Assembly: GCA_026027325.1 (NCBI GenBank)
Contig: JAMSLZ010000009.1
Location: 558,001 to 622,000, forward strand
Reading direction: 5' to 3'
From: Actinomucor elegans
Taxonomy: Eukaryota; Mucoromycota; Mucoromycetes; Mucorales; Mucoraceae
Length of the DNA stretch: 64,000 nucleotides
Numbering within the stretch: the stretch's first letter is position 1; the number at the start of each line of letters is the position of its first letter. The position numbers and the translations under genes are program-made. Below the pieces are notes generated by a model. That model ran no database searches. It saw nothing but the letters and a program-made list of their open reading frames with translations, and was not told the DNA's origin. Below are positions 1-12,259 of the stretch, piece after piece.

Positions 1-508
1 CTCACCGCTACTAAAAGTTTAATCGGAGGCGATGATGATTGAAATATTCTCTCGGATTATCACCGGTTTATATTATTATCACTTAATAACACTAGCATCA
101 TATTTTAAACTGACATGGCTATTTTTGAAAAAGGTGCATGTACGCGTGCAAGTGGTATTGTTGAACACAACATAGTAGACCATAGTTTGCATGATTTGCT
201 CACTTGGCCCATCTAAGTTTCAAGTTCCATAAGGTTTACTTTGGCTAAAAGACCTACAAGCCTACTTACCGAACCCTTTCTTTTAGTCAAGCCTAGAAGT
301 TGAACATATGGCTTTTACATACGCTCAAGTTAGTGAAAGCCTCTCAGAAATATAAAAATAAGTTACTATCGTCAGTAGATCAAGACATAATAACAAAAGT
401 ATACAGATTTGAACCGAAGTATTTCCCTTTCCTAGTCTATTATGTCAAGCATTATAAAGAGCCATTTCCACATAGTTCATTTCTTTATCTTTCTTTTTAA
501 CGCTTACT
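1..508. other. Upstream region without a supportable gene
   Basis: AT-rich sequence leading to the start of the kinase gene. It contains a 66-codon open stretch at 300-500 with no recognisable domain and no splice logic linking it to the kinase. It presumably holds the kinase promoter and 5' leader. No tRNA, repeat or strong motif was seen. Confidence 0.5.
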
Positions 509-2212
509 ATGAGCGTATTGCAACAACCTCAAAGCCATTTTGCTACTTTGAATCAAGATAATGAACCTATTGCTTCTTATTTAGCAGAAATTAGTAACAG
601 AAGATCCAAACGACATACGTTTGATTCATCCAACAATAAAAGAAAAAGTGCTGGAGTATTTGAGAAGCTACTAAGTACATACTGACATAGGCTTCCATTA
701 AATATCAAACTTACCAAGTTACTTAGAGTTACTGTCCCGTCAGAAAAAGACAGTTCCTAATCGTGATTTGATGGTGATATCTTGGCCATTTGATGCGATA
801 CATAAAACTCACATACACTTCAATGGTGAGGAAATGACTCTTGGAAAGGCTCCAGATTGGGAAACATGTATGTAGGCTGCATTACAGTATTGAGTAACAA
901 GAATAATTTATGCCTTTGATAAGCTGGTTTAGGTAGTAAGCAACAGGACGTCTTGTTATCGACCTTTATTAGACGTGTATATGCCGAAATTGAAAAGAAG
1001 GATAAACAGCTCACTGCGCAACAGATGAAACCCAAAGTCACCACGTCAAAAGTGCAACAGCAAGATGATCCATCCTCATCAAATAGTGTTCGCAGGCGAG
1101 CACCTTCCAAAAAGACTATGACTACGCCAGAAGCAATTGCAGAATTGAAGTTATTGTGCAAACACCAAGACCCTTGTTCCATCTATACGGATATGGTTAA
1201 GATTGGAGAAGGGTATGCACAGTTCCAATCATGCAAACTCCCCTATAAGTATTAATCTCCTTTCATATAGAGCTTCTGGTTCTGTTTACAAAGCGCAGAA
1301 AAAGGACAGCAGGGACGAACCTTTAGTAGCTATTAAGCAAATCCATTTGCGGCGCCAGGTCAGAAAAGACTTGATAATAGATGAAGTACGGATGGGCCAA
1401 GAAGATCAAGCACACAAGAATATGGTGCAGCATATTGAATCGTACATTTGGAAGAATGACGTCTGGATAGTTATGGAGTATATGGAAGGCGGTAGTTTGA
1501 CAGATATAGTTACTCAGAATTATATGTCAGAAAGAGAGATCGCTGCTGTGTGTCGAGAAGCGTTGCAAGGTTTAAATTACTTACACTCAAGAGGCATCAT
1601 CCATAGAGACATCAAAAGTGATAATATATTGATTGGCAAGCAAGGGCAGATCAAATTATGTAAGTTGGGTAGTTTTGTATCTGGAAAAAAAAAAGCAAGC
1701 TAATACCAGCCTTTTTAAAGCTGATTTCGGCTATTGTGCTCAAATTGACAAAAAACAATCTAAACGAACCACGCTTGCTGGTACCCCCTGTTGGGTAAAA
1801 TATCATTGCATTGCATATAAAACCCAATAATGCTCATATATATTATAACTAGATGGCGCCCGAGATTGTATTGAGAAAGGAATATGGACCTACTGTAGAT
1901 ATTTGGTCTCTTGGTATCACTGCTATTGAGATGGTAGAAGGAAGCCCACCTCATCTTGAGAACCCAGAAAAGGCCATTCACTTACTAACAACCGAACGCG
2001 TACCCCCTAAACTCAAAGATCCCAAGCAACTGTCTGCTAGTTTCTTGGACTTTTTAGGTAAATGTCTTCAGTTTAATGCCGATAACCGACCTTCAGCAGC
2101 TGAGCTATTACAGCATCCATTCTTATCCAGAGCAGCTCCTCTTACATCTCTAATACCACTTATTGAATCAGCTAAAAAGAATGCAGCTCTAGATGAATTT
2201 ATCCCTTCTTGA
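509..2212 (+). CDS. p21-activated protein kinase (PAK/Ste20 family)
   Basis: Six exons: 509-674, 727-867, 933-1212, 1271-1659, 1721-1794 and 1853-2212, giving 469 aa. The second exon encodes a divergent CRIB/PBD segment ([15 protein letters not shown]) that should bind Cdc42/Rac GTPases. The third exon is a low-complexity linker. The kinase domain fills the C-terminal half: glycine loop GEGASGSVY (split by an intron), VAIKQI lysine, catalytic loop [15 protein letters not shown], activation segment [13 protein letters not shown], and a PAK-type helical lobe ending [10 protein letters not shown]. No PH domain precedes the CRIB, so it is closer to Ste20/PAK1 than to Cla4. The family acts in MAPK signalling, polarity and actin control. 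The usual Tyr of GTPYWMAPE is Cys here. The start is the first ATG in frame with the CRIB; an exon further upstream cannot be excluded. Confidence 0.9.
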
Positions 2213-2356
2213 TCTTATGTAACCAATCTCTTTTAATAAAAACACACGCACGCACACACATATATATAACAAAAAGCGATAGATGTAGTAATATAAAAAA
2301 AGTCTATACGCGTAATAATTATAATAATAATAATAGTAATAATACATTTTTTTTAA

Positions 2357-5236
2357 CTAAGCTTCTTCTTGCTGCTGTTGCATTTTTGCTCGCTGTTCAT
2401 TTACTGACTTGGTAACGTCTTGAAGATTGCTTTCAGCTTTCTGAATCATATTACTCAGTTCTATCATATGTTTATCCAGTCTATCTTTGGCAGATTGAGA
2501 TGCTCTGATTGCATCGTCCCAGATAGCTTCTTGTTCTTTCGAATTACTCACAGTAGGAAACGAGATTTGTTCTCGCTTTTCAGACGATTTATCGGGATCC
2601 ATACGACCGAGCCACTCCCAAAGATCCTGTTCTTCCTGACGATTGTATTCACGACGATGTGCTCCTGGTATATGTACTTTATCCTCTACTTGATCCACAC
2701 TAGGCATACTATGACTTAGCTGGCCCAGCTGCTGTTCTACAAAAGCCATCTTACGCGCAATATAGATGTTAATCACCACCATGGCAATAAGGCAAAGCAG
2801 TGTGAAATGAGTAGATTTGGGTGAGGTGATGATATCAATCACAGACGTAATACCATCAGCCACTGTATTTGAAACTGATCCCAAGACTTGATGTACCATT
2901 GATTTGGGCTTTTCTTGCTTGTGTTCAGCTGGTTCAGGTTTGGGGCTATGAGACTTTGATTTCTTGCCTCTCTTTCTACGTTTGCCGCTACTAGATCGCT
3001 TGCTATAGTCGACAAATTCGTTGGGATGTTCTTTACAGTAAGCACGAACGGCTGCATCAAGGTCTTTGTAATAGGTTTGTTGGCCATCAATACTAGCCTT
3101 CTCAATGGTAGCTGCAATAAGTTTCCTGTTAGCACATACACAAATACAATATATATAGTAAACATTTACATTTTAACCAGGAAGATTTGGTGAACTCTAC
3201 TTGAACCGTTACTAACACTCGTACTTTACCCTTTCCAGCCCATGTCATGCAGGTAAGCGTTTTGCAACTAAACGAGCTACCTGAAGGTACATCAGGCGTA
3301 GAGGTAGTTGTTAGCACAGAGACATACTTTTCCATGTCTTGATGAAGAACTTCTTGAGTAATGATACACTTAGTTTGTTTCGGTCCAATGGCACCTCCCA
3401 AAGGCTTAATGTAAGACATTTCTTTTACGTATTCAACATTGCCTTCACCTTTCTTCCATTCACCCATTTCAAGTTCTAGTAAACTATCAATATATTTTAA
3501 AATACCCTCATGTTGTGTTTCCTACCTAAACTTTTTTGATTTTCAACCAGAAACTTTTTCATAAAGCCACTATCAAACATCAGGTTATATATCTTTTCCA
3601 GAGTGCCGTTATAGACTTGATCCATTACTACGTTGGGATAATGATCGGAGGAGCTACAGCCGCATTCTGTTTTTTCATGTACTTGCGGTTTGGCTTCTGC
3701 TTTATCAGATCCTGCTGTTGATGTATTATTGCCATTAGAAGGGGAAGTTTTTTCTTTGGCATTAGCGCTTGGTTCATTAACAACAGCTGTGCTGGGTGCT
3801 TTCTCCTCTGATTTCGAGAAACTAGGTCGAACAGCTTCGGACATTGCTCTACGTCGAGCAGCAGAATCCATTGATTTCACTTCTTTTGTGTTGGGTAAAG
3901 ATGCCATGGATTCTTTACGAATTCGATCTATGGCAATATAATTCAATATTACACGGCTTTTTTGTTAGTGATTTACATACCTCGTGTAACAGCGGTGTCG
4001 GTAACTTCCATTTGAGCAGAGTCTTCTTCATAATCACTATAGGAATCTTCGGTATCACTATCATAATTAGACCCACTTTCATCATCATCAGAATATTCAG
4101 AGCTTGACTCTTCTTGTTCGTTTTGAATAGAGCTTTCTTGTTCAGGATCGTTAATAGGTTTTACTGTACGCCAAATGTCTACCATTAAATCATAGGCTTG
4201 GTCTCGAGATAAGAATGAAGCAAAAAAATGCTATCATACTAATATGTCAAAATAAAAAAGGTCTTGAATAGTTCAATTGTTTATTTACCTTGGCGTTCTC
4301 AGTAGATACTTGAATGGCGTTTGGAATAACGTAGGCGGTAGTCTTCTTTTCAATATCTACAATATCAGCAAATGCAATGACAAGCTATTGTCATATGTTA
4401 GAATAGCTGAAACAGTATTTGCTTCTCTGCTTACATTTGTGACCCAACCGAAAATATTGGCATTGAAACAAAGGTAGTTTTCTGAAATATAGATACGACC
4501 TTGAAGCAAGATTTCCTTCTGTAAAGCACATCCAAAGTCTATTACAAATTAGCATTACCGCAAGCTGAGTATTTTATCTTAGATTACCTTCAATCAATGA
4601 ATCCTCTTCGGGTACACTTCGGAACAAAGCGTGAAAGTCCTGGTTTCGCTTTGCGCTGGCTAAATCCATGCCACTGGTACCAGCAATACTGGCAGTAGCA
4701 ACAGATATATTGCCTTCAGACGAGTTTCTTTCTGCAGGCACATTGGGTTCGGCATTGCCATTTTCTTCAGAATGTCGAGATTTTATCTTGTTTGCTAAAG
4801 ACTGAATGGTTGAACTTTCTTTAATCTCAGTGAGAAGGTTGGAAGTGACACTAGAAGCTCTTGACCGGGATTTCTTTTTAGGTGTAGATGTAGGTGAGTC
4901 AAGCATATTATTAGAGCCTACAGGTGCAGTAGCAGATCCTCGAACTTCAGGCTGTGGAGTATTGTTCTTTTGCTCTGTAGTTGTTACTGCTGCTGGTTCA
5001 GAAGGAGAGCTAGGCCTACTTTTATTGAAAAATACATTCTCTTTCGCGTCTTCTGAAGGTTCAATGGGTGTAGCTTCAGATATAGAGATGGGAGGAGGTA
5101 AACCTGGTGAACCTTCTGAATTCCTTCGAGCATTGGTTGGACGTGAAAGTGATATATCTAAAGCAGGTGGACGCCCACCTGAAACTGTATTCGAATGAGG
5201 CCTACGCTTGGTATTGACCTGTAGTGTATCAGTCAT
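2357..5236 (-). CDS. GRAM-VASt sterol-transfer protein (Lam/Aster family)
   Basis: Seven exons on the minus strand: 5236-4588, 4538-4435, 4384-4289, 4230-3981, 3927-3526, 3475-3178 and 3125-2357, giving 855 aa. The N-terminal ~200 residues are Ser/Pro-rich and probably disordered. A GRAM domain follows (~205-310), with diagnostic words CALQKEILLQGRIYIS and FFASFLSRDQAYDL. An acidic linker leads to a VASt (StART-like) domain at ~470-650. Then come a basic stretch, one transmembrane segment (LLCLIAMVVINIYIA, ~705-722) and a C-terminal coiled coil. This order is that of yeast Lam1-6 and animal GRAMD1, which move sterol between plasma membrane and ER at contact sites. The intron at 3177-3126 starts GTTAAA, a weak donor, but frame and homology require it. 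The 3' end lies 144 bp from the convergent kinase gene. Confidence 0.88.
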
Positions 5237-5554
5237 TGTATTAAAAAGGATGATAAAGAAGAAAGAAAAATGGAAAAGGCAAAAAAAAAGTATGTTTATA
5301 TGCTGGTATTACCTCACTTTTACTTAGCAAATGATCTCCGCATGAAAACAAACTCATAAAAGATCCACGCCCACATATATCGATTCTAGTATAAAACTGT
5401 AGGCTTTATTACAAATATCAAGCCATTCTCTATAATGATACTTTGGTTCTATCATCTTACTCTTCATACTTAATCGAAAAAATATCACAATGGGACTACT
5501 ATCCTTGATCAAATCATGACATAATGCAAAGGGTTTCATCCAGCAATGGAGTAA
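5237..5554. other. Intergenic between sterol-transfer gene and CblD-like gene
   Basis: About 320 bp holding the promoter and leader of the GRAM-VASt gene and the 3' end of the MMADHC-like gene. Both genes are read leftward. A minus-strand open stretch at 5354-5539 shows no domain. Nothing else was recognised. Confidence 0.5.
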
Positions 5555-6404
5555 TTATTTTGCCGCATTTTTGATTTCAACAATTACTTTTTCGAGTATT
5601 TCAGCAGGTGCAGTAGTAAACAAGGTAGAGGGGTATATATAACTATGCCAACTGGGATGTAGTAAGATATGGCAGCAGCCTACATTTTGTACATCAAATC
5701 TTGAAGCTAGCATATGTGTACCTTGTACATCTGGATAAGGACTTGCGCCTGCTTGACTAAAAATCTATAGACAGTTATTATCTTATCGACAGTGTTACTA
5801 TATCGCCTACTGGAAATCCTGAAGCTGGGTCCATAATATCTGCCCACATACCAATGGACTTTATCCTATCTACCACCAATTTCCCCCATTCAACAAACTA
5901 GAGCAAAACCAAAATGTATGAGCAACCAATATTTAGAGATTCTAATGCATACCAATTCCAACTTGATATCTCGCTCATTATTGACTAATTTCGATAATCC
6001 AACCATGTCAAGCTCGCATTTCTGTATAATGGGCACCACAAGTAACTGTTTTCTTTGCTTTGTACTCAAACTAGGAAATATATTATCGAAGTCGCGTAAG
6101 AATCGTAAAGAAGGCTTATATACAGAGTATTCAAAGGTTGAATGCTTGAATTCAAACGTATCTGGTTGAACAAGACATGTTGATAGCTTCTTCTTTTCAG
6201 GTTGTTCTTCTGATGTAATCACAGTTACCATAATACTATCAAAATGTAAGGAAAAAACTGCTTCCTTTAGAGGTGACAGAGGTGTTCTATATTTCACCGG
6301 GTCCGTTCAAAGCTAGTTCGGAGGACATACAATTGATTCACCGTGATTGTAATAAGAAGTGTGATTGGATAGCAGACTTACGATGAAGGTAGTAGAAAAT
6401 TCAT
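5555..6404 (-). CDS. MMADHC (CblD)-like cobalamin trafficking protein
   Basis: Four exons: 6404-6382, 6286-5953, 5897-5811 and 5764-5555, giving 217 aa. The first exon codes only seven full codons and is joined through the donor GTAAGT at 6381. The central part contains FVEWGKLVVDRI...MWADIMDPASGFP and the C-terminal part has the GCCHILLHPSWHSYIYPSTLFTTAP-type block. Both match the layout of methylmalonic aciduria type D proteins. In animals MMADHC hands cobalamin to cytosolic methionine synthase or mitochondrial methylmalonyl-CoA mutase. The protein is shorter than the human one (296 aa). With the modelled start I see no clear mitochondrial presequence, so its compartment is open. The assignment rests on remembered family pattern, not a search. 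Confidence 0.7.
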
Positions 6405-7960
6405 TGGTCAATACTAAAAAAATCGTTAAATGTCATTTGTAAGATCCTGGTCTGTTTTACATCAACAATATGGCAAAATCTATAATCTGATCCAGCCAAT
6501 CATACACTATAAAGTACTTTTATCCATTATTATCCAGTCAGATAGTTTAGAGTATCGAAAGGCCCATTATCTCCTTGTAAAGCGTACATATTTCATGTTT
6601 AATGAATTCATATTTTGAACTTGAACCTAGATAATCGTAAATAAATGTGCATCTTATTTTATTGTCTTCATAGTTATATTAGTATCGTATTCCAGAGATG
6701 AGGTTTCGAACCCACAACGTTGCATACCACATAATCTATTACAATCAGTGATACCTAATCTTTGGGATTGCTTGAGGATGTGTGACGAGATGTTTTTTCA
6801 TCAAATTTTAAACTGATAAACCAATGTGAGCTTCTGTTTTGTGCTATTTCTTTGTGTATAATCGCAAATAATAGAATGAAGCCAGTAGATAACTGTGACT
6901 ATATTAACACATGTATATTGTTTTAGTGTCATTATAATATAAAGAAGCATATAGTAGAGTTTATAGAGATAGTTACGACACAATAAAGACATTCTTGTAA
7001 CAAGTAACAGTTTTTGGATCAAGCAATGCTACTTAGATGTTACTACTACTCCACTATCAACCTACTATCATAAATGAAACCTTTGAAAATATTTAGTTGT
7101 CTATATATACACAGATATATAGTGATTCGTTGGATATAATAGTTTTTGAATATATTCTCTGGATATCATCGAATTATCCCTGTTTACTTTAAGTTTGCTT
7201 TAACCTTGAGGGAAGTTATTGATAGGATGATTGATCAGCTGCGAGTTATTGAAAGTTTACTTCATTCATTTATTCCAGTTCAATCACCGCACCAATTACC
7301 GGTATATCCTATGCATTTCTTGTAAAATTTAATACTTTTCCAGGGCAATTAATTCTTGCAAAAAAATATTTGAATCCATGTTATTCCTTCAAATTAAACG
7401 TGTTTCTCGGGTTTTCATTGATCTGGATGAAATTCATTCTTTGTAATACTACACCAAACCTTAAACTGCCGTTAGCCAACAAATCTACACTTCGAGCTTC
7501 AATAACATTGAAGGACTGTCTTATTTTATGAATATATATAAATATCCATGTTAAAGAATAATAAGCATACTGGCTCCAAACGAAGGTTTTAATTAGATTT
7601 TTTAGGTCATTTGAATCATGAATTACTATTTAAATATTGGTTTGGCCGAGAACGTTCAAGGTTTTTTGTTTAATGAATTTTTAGCCTTTAGTCTTTAGCT
7701 CCCAATTAAATTATTCAAAGAAATGTGATACTTTAAATGTTTATTCCGTCATACTTTAATTAGCTCAAAGGTCAAAGACTACAATACCAAAAGGAATGGT
7801 ATTGCGCAAATAATATAACAAGAATCACGGCAAAAGGACATGTAGCATGAGATGAAAGATCTCATATCCTGAAAGATATCTATCATTAACCAGAAGGCTA
7901 TACTACTGAGATGGAGAAGGGATTTTACCTGTATATATCATCTTTATGAACAAAAATACG
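6405..7960. other. Gene-free AT-rich stretch
   Basis: No intact gene seen on either strand. A minus-strand segment near 6690-6776 carries a tRNA B-box-like word (GGTTCGAAAC) but no acceptor or anticodon stem can be drawn. The right-hand part probably belongs to the decayed helicase region that follows. Open stretches at 6430-6618 and 6801-7022 look like chance. Confidence 0.5.
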
Positions 7961-7969
7961 TCTACAGAC

Positions 7970-9060
7970 TAAAAGGGGGCATATAGTCATTCTAAAGAGT
8001 ACTTGTCTGCAGCCAAAATGATGGCGAATCTTATTGCTTCCAACAAACAATAATCAATTATATACTTTCCACTGGAAATGCTTTTGTAGGTGTTCATAGG
8101 TAATGATCTTTGAGAAAAATTTACGCCATGCTCGTTGATCTAGGCCAGATTTCAGTATGCGACCGAAATATCGGTAGTCTCAATGGGCTCTATTCATCTT
8201 AAAGCCACTGGAAGAAAGATTGCTATGGGTGAAATATGCATTGTTTTCTTTGGTGAGTTCGCACAACTATCACCTGTATCGAAGAGTTTATCAGTTGAAA
8301 ATTCTAAGGACGAATCATTGTGCAGAACTATATAACAATTGTAATCGGTACAATATGATCGACCCGATTTGCCAAATAGACCCTGTATTTGTGTATATAT
8401 TTGAGTTTATCCGAGTCAGTATAATTAGTAAGTAGCCAATTTCATTGTAGGCCGTATAGTTCACAAAATTGATTTGCTTTTGACTAGACTTTGCCTCTAT
8501 GCAGAAAAATAATACGCAGAAAAAATTAATCGTCAAGATCTAAAAGCTTTTCTCAGAAACACAGCTGTAATTGATTCGTATAATTGTTATATTTGCGTGG
8601 AGCATACGGTTATGATCATTCTAAAAGAAACACGGTTGGCTTGAACGCTTTTCTAGAAGATGGGTATATCAGTAATGCTATTACACAACTTGAATGCCAG
8701 TACTGGTTGGCCAATAGTGCCATTGCTTTCGTTTTTTAATTTACCAAATCGATAAAACGGTATCGAGTTCAATATGTAACTTATGTAGCTCTCAAAATCA
8801 ATTACTCAAGGTACTAATTCTCTTTTTTCCTACTTTCATTTCTACCGTTCAAAAAGCAAAATCGTCATTTATCCATTGTGTGGCAATCCATTGTGAAAGA
8901 TGGTTGATTATGTTCAATTATACGTTGTAATGGCTCACATTCAATATGTTGAAGACCTTTTCTTCATTGGAACCATCTTCCAGTCAGCACCAACAGAAAA
9001 TTTAGGGTTGACTGAGATATTGCAAGATTTGTTCATGAGAAAATTTATAACTTATCATAT
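7970..9060 (+). pseudogene. Decayed PIF1-like DNA helicase
   Basis: No continuous frame remains, but helicase motifs occur in the expected order on the plus strand. STGNAFVGVH lies near 8070-8100. A degenerate Walker B (LVDLGQIS where LVDEISM is expected) is near 8131. A clear CIVFFGEFAQLSPVSKSLS block at about 8236-8292 matches the PIF1 FFGDFxQLPPV motif. NASTGWPIVPLLSF is near 8695. A C-terminal VDYVQLYVVMAHIQYVEDLFF block, in the place of the VYVALSRV helicase motif, lies at 8900-9000. Frameshifts and stops separate them. Large PIF1-like families occur in mobile elements of fungi (Helitrons and relatives) as well as in single host copies. This one cannot encode a helicase as it stands. Confidence 0.65.
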
Positions 9061-9273
9061 ATATGAACCAATCACGCATATAAACTAATCAACTGTAAAA
9101 ATTATATGTATTACATGATCAATACAGTTTTCATCATATGAGTCTAACGTATGAGCTTAACGTACGGTACGAATGATCTGAGATATAAGGGTCAGAGCTT
9201 CTTATATAGAAGTGAAAGAATGCGATGTGCCCTTGCATTATAGTAAAACATTATGTATGTTATTGTAAATTAA

Positions 9274-10942
9274 TTAAAGAAGGAAAGAACGACGAACAAT
9301 GTTGGCGTTGAGCTTGGCATTGGTAATAATAGGATAGTATTCAGAACTAAGACAGCTGCGCTTGATACATTCAGTAACATCATTAGCGGCCTTGCTACCG
9401 CTGAACCAAGCACCTTGCAAGAAACCAAAATATTCAGCAGACATAGCTTCACCAGCAAAGAAGACACGGTTATCTAAAGAGGCCTTCATGTTGGCGTGAT
9501 GTTCATCCAATTCACCAATAGGCCAGTTGGAAAAACTTCCACGGAAGAGAGGATTGGTGTGCCATCTGGGGAACATGAAATCAGTAGGCTCAGGGATATC
9601 ATTACCATACATCTTGCGCAAGACAACCATGACTTCTTTCTTAACTTCTTCATCAGTCATGTTTTCAATACGGTGAGATAAAGCATCGGTGGTAGTAACA
9701 AAGAATATATTGCTGGTAGAGTTCTGGGGTAAGAAGCCATCAGCGTTCAAGTTTTGCCAAGAGTTAAAGTAGCCACGTTGATCAGGATCAGCCCAGATAG
9801 TAAATTGGTTGTCATCCCAGAATTGGGTAGGGAAGTTGAGGAAGATCTTGGTATAAGTAGCCATGTGGAAACCATAAATACCTTCACGCTTCCAAGCAGG
9901 AAGAGCAGGGCTCCATTCAATGTCATGATGTTGAAGGACACCGATACTGAAAGTGGAAATGGCATATTCGGCATGGATAGTGTCACCCTTGTCGGTATGG
10001 ACAACGACACCATCCTTGCTGTATTCGATCTTTGTAACCTTGGTGTTAAGCAATAAGCGATCATCCTGAGGCTTGAGTGCCTTCTTGGACTCTTCTAAAA
10101 AGACATGCTTGAAACCACTACATAGAAATTTAGATGACAAGTATATTATATTTGATTTTCTAGGTCACTTACCGAGGATCAAGGACCATGTTATCGCCAT
10201 TACTATCAGGACCAAAAGAAGTATAGGTCCAGTTATCATTAACAGCAGCAAAAATGGTAGAAGAGAGCTCTGGGGGCTCCCCCATTTCCCAATCCCAGAC
10301 GTAATATTCCATAGCTCGATCGATATGATCTTTGGCATACCAACCAGCAAGATCAAGACCAGCATTACCAGCAAGATCGACCTGATCGTTCTTGATACGT
10401 TCCACTATAAGAAAAATAGTTAATTATATTATAAACATGGCTTAATGCTATTTAGTACTTACTGGCCATTTCACTCATGAGTTCGTACTTTTCGTTCATA
10501 CGGTTGTAATTGACAGTAGCATTAACCTTGCCCTCTTCGGAGTAAGTAACGAAATCATCGCCGTTGGTCTTTGCAGTACGAAGGTTGTATTTTTGAGCCA
10601 ATTGGTTGATGGGGTTAGAACCAAGGCCTTGAACCCAGTTACAACCCAATTCGAGGTTAACATCAGCAAAGGGGACATCTTGAGCTCTACCTATATCAAA
10701 GAAAAGGTAAAATTAGGGTGAGTATTGCCTCAGACAAATATGGATAAGCATTAGTTACCTCCTAAAATATCTCTGGCTTCAATCATCATGAAATCAGTGA
10801 TACCAGCAGCTGTCAAGTTCAAGGCAGCACTAATACCACTAACACCACCACCAAGAATAGCAACCTTGGTTTTGTATTCTTTAGCATCGATCATATAGCC
10901 GCAAGTGGCTAAAAGTGCGGTCAACACGAGTGATTTACGCAT
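9274..10942 (-). CDS. Secreted FAD-dependent polyamine (amine) oxidase
   Basis: Four exons: 10942-10759, 10690-10463, 10404-10173 and 10117-9274, giving 495 aa. The protein starts with a signal peptide (MRKSLVLTALLATCGYMIDA) followed at once by the dinucleotide-binding VAILGGGVSGISAAL. Further family words are MIEARDILGGRAQDV, LELGCNWVQG and the C-terminal FAD-contact segment RVFFAGEAMSAEYFGFLQGAW. Such enzymes oxidise spermine or spermidine to release an aminoaldehyde and hydrogen peroxide. The signal peptide points to the cell exterior or vacuole. An in-frame ATG eight codons upstream (10966) is possible, but the chosen start gives a typical signal peptide. The gene is isolated, with mobile-element remains on both sides. 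Confidence 0.9.
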
Positions 10943-10989
10943 TTGAGATAATGGAAAGTAATGCACAAAATAAAATGATAGTGCAGAGT

Positions 10990-11000
10990 TATATTTATAC
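10990..11000 (-). promoter_or_regulatory. TATA-like box of the polyamine oxidase gene
   Basis: On the minus strand GTATAAATAT lies about 50 bp before the chosen start codon, a usual spacing for a fungal core promoter with a short leader. No upstream activator site was identified. Confidence 0.45.
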
Positions 11001-12240
11001 CTTTTCTTTGGCTGTTATGTGATTACAATAAACAATCCTGCAGATTGGCAATCACAATTGTTTGGTGAACCTGATGCAACCCCAGTTGACTTCACTCCAG
11101 CTTCCAATGAGATACATGCTCTCGGATCCACGCTTTAGTATTAGATAATATACATATTGCGGGAGACATCTTGGTGAAATGGATGAAAATGATACCATTC
11201 ATCGGTTTTCACCGATATTTTTAGCAGTTTTTGAATAGATTTCCATATGGTACTCTGCATGCAATCGCGTAAGACTTTTTCAATTACCATTTTAAAACTA
11301 ATCAATGCAAGAAATGTGCTTTTTATAGAAGCTTGGAATCAAAGGGCCCAGTCCATTATGTCCCTTAAATTATTCTCGTCGATCCATACAATGGACTTTG
11401 ATAAAATCCGTCTTTTAGGCTGAACCTTGATAGCTAAATAAGAAATTTTATTTGCGATCCCAAGCATAAGCATGGTTTTTATATTCATAATGTGCTTGTT
11501 TCCCGTTACCAATTTGAATATCTTGTGTTCCTCGAGGTCCGACAACGCTTTGATGATTCGGCTCTGAGGTATTATATGGTAATCAGTTTTTAGTACAAGC
11601 AATACATAAAATTTAATTATCACCGAACAGGTACTAGAATGGATTATCGTATATTCTCGTTAACTCTATGAGCACTGACTCATAACTTATAGTATCATTT
11701 TTAAATAAATGTATTTCAACATTCTAATAGTTCAATACAGTAATTCAGTTATTCAGTTTGACTATTTTATAGTCTTTATATTATTCGATATAATCATAGT
11801 ATTCTTTATTTGAAGCTTTCGTATGTCTATCTCCTTGTATCCAATATGGAATCACTAGCAATAAATATCCAACAGAAAAACTTCGAAAGAACTTCTTCAG
11901 GCAATTAATTTGTATTATATCTGAAGTTTATGTTTTTACTTTTTAATCATTATGCTTATTGCTTAAAATCTATATTGAATCCTGATCGTATACGAGGAGC
12001 TAACTGGCTCATCTATTTAAAATGTAGTATTCAAACATGAGCTTTGGATGCTCTGGGTTTGCAACAATAGGTGCAGAAATAAAATAAAAAGAATCAGGAA
12101 AACTCTCAACCTGTAATTATTGCATTCACGTCTACATCCAATATTGCTTTAATTGCAACCTGAAAAAATATTACGACATATGACCTGAAGCACCTGAAAA
12201 GTCAATAATAAGAACATTAAACGCCTATATATTGAAAGCC
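11001..12240. other. Gene-free AT-rich stretch
   Basis: No gene supported. A minus-strand open stretch of 94 codons at 11339-11623 has no known domain and neither splice signals nor neighbours that explain it. The sequence is AT-rich and is probably old mobile-element or intergenic DNA. Confidence 0.5.
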
Positions 12241-12259
12241 ATTCAACCTACGGAATGGT

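Noticed and set aside
6690..6776. tRNA-like B box (GGTTCGAAAC) on the minus strand
   Set aside because: The T-arm stem pairs only three of five bases, and no acceptor stem or anticodon arm can be drawn around it.
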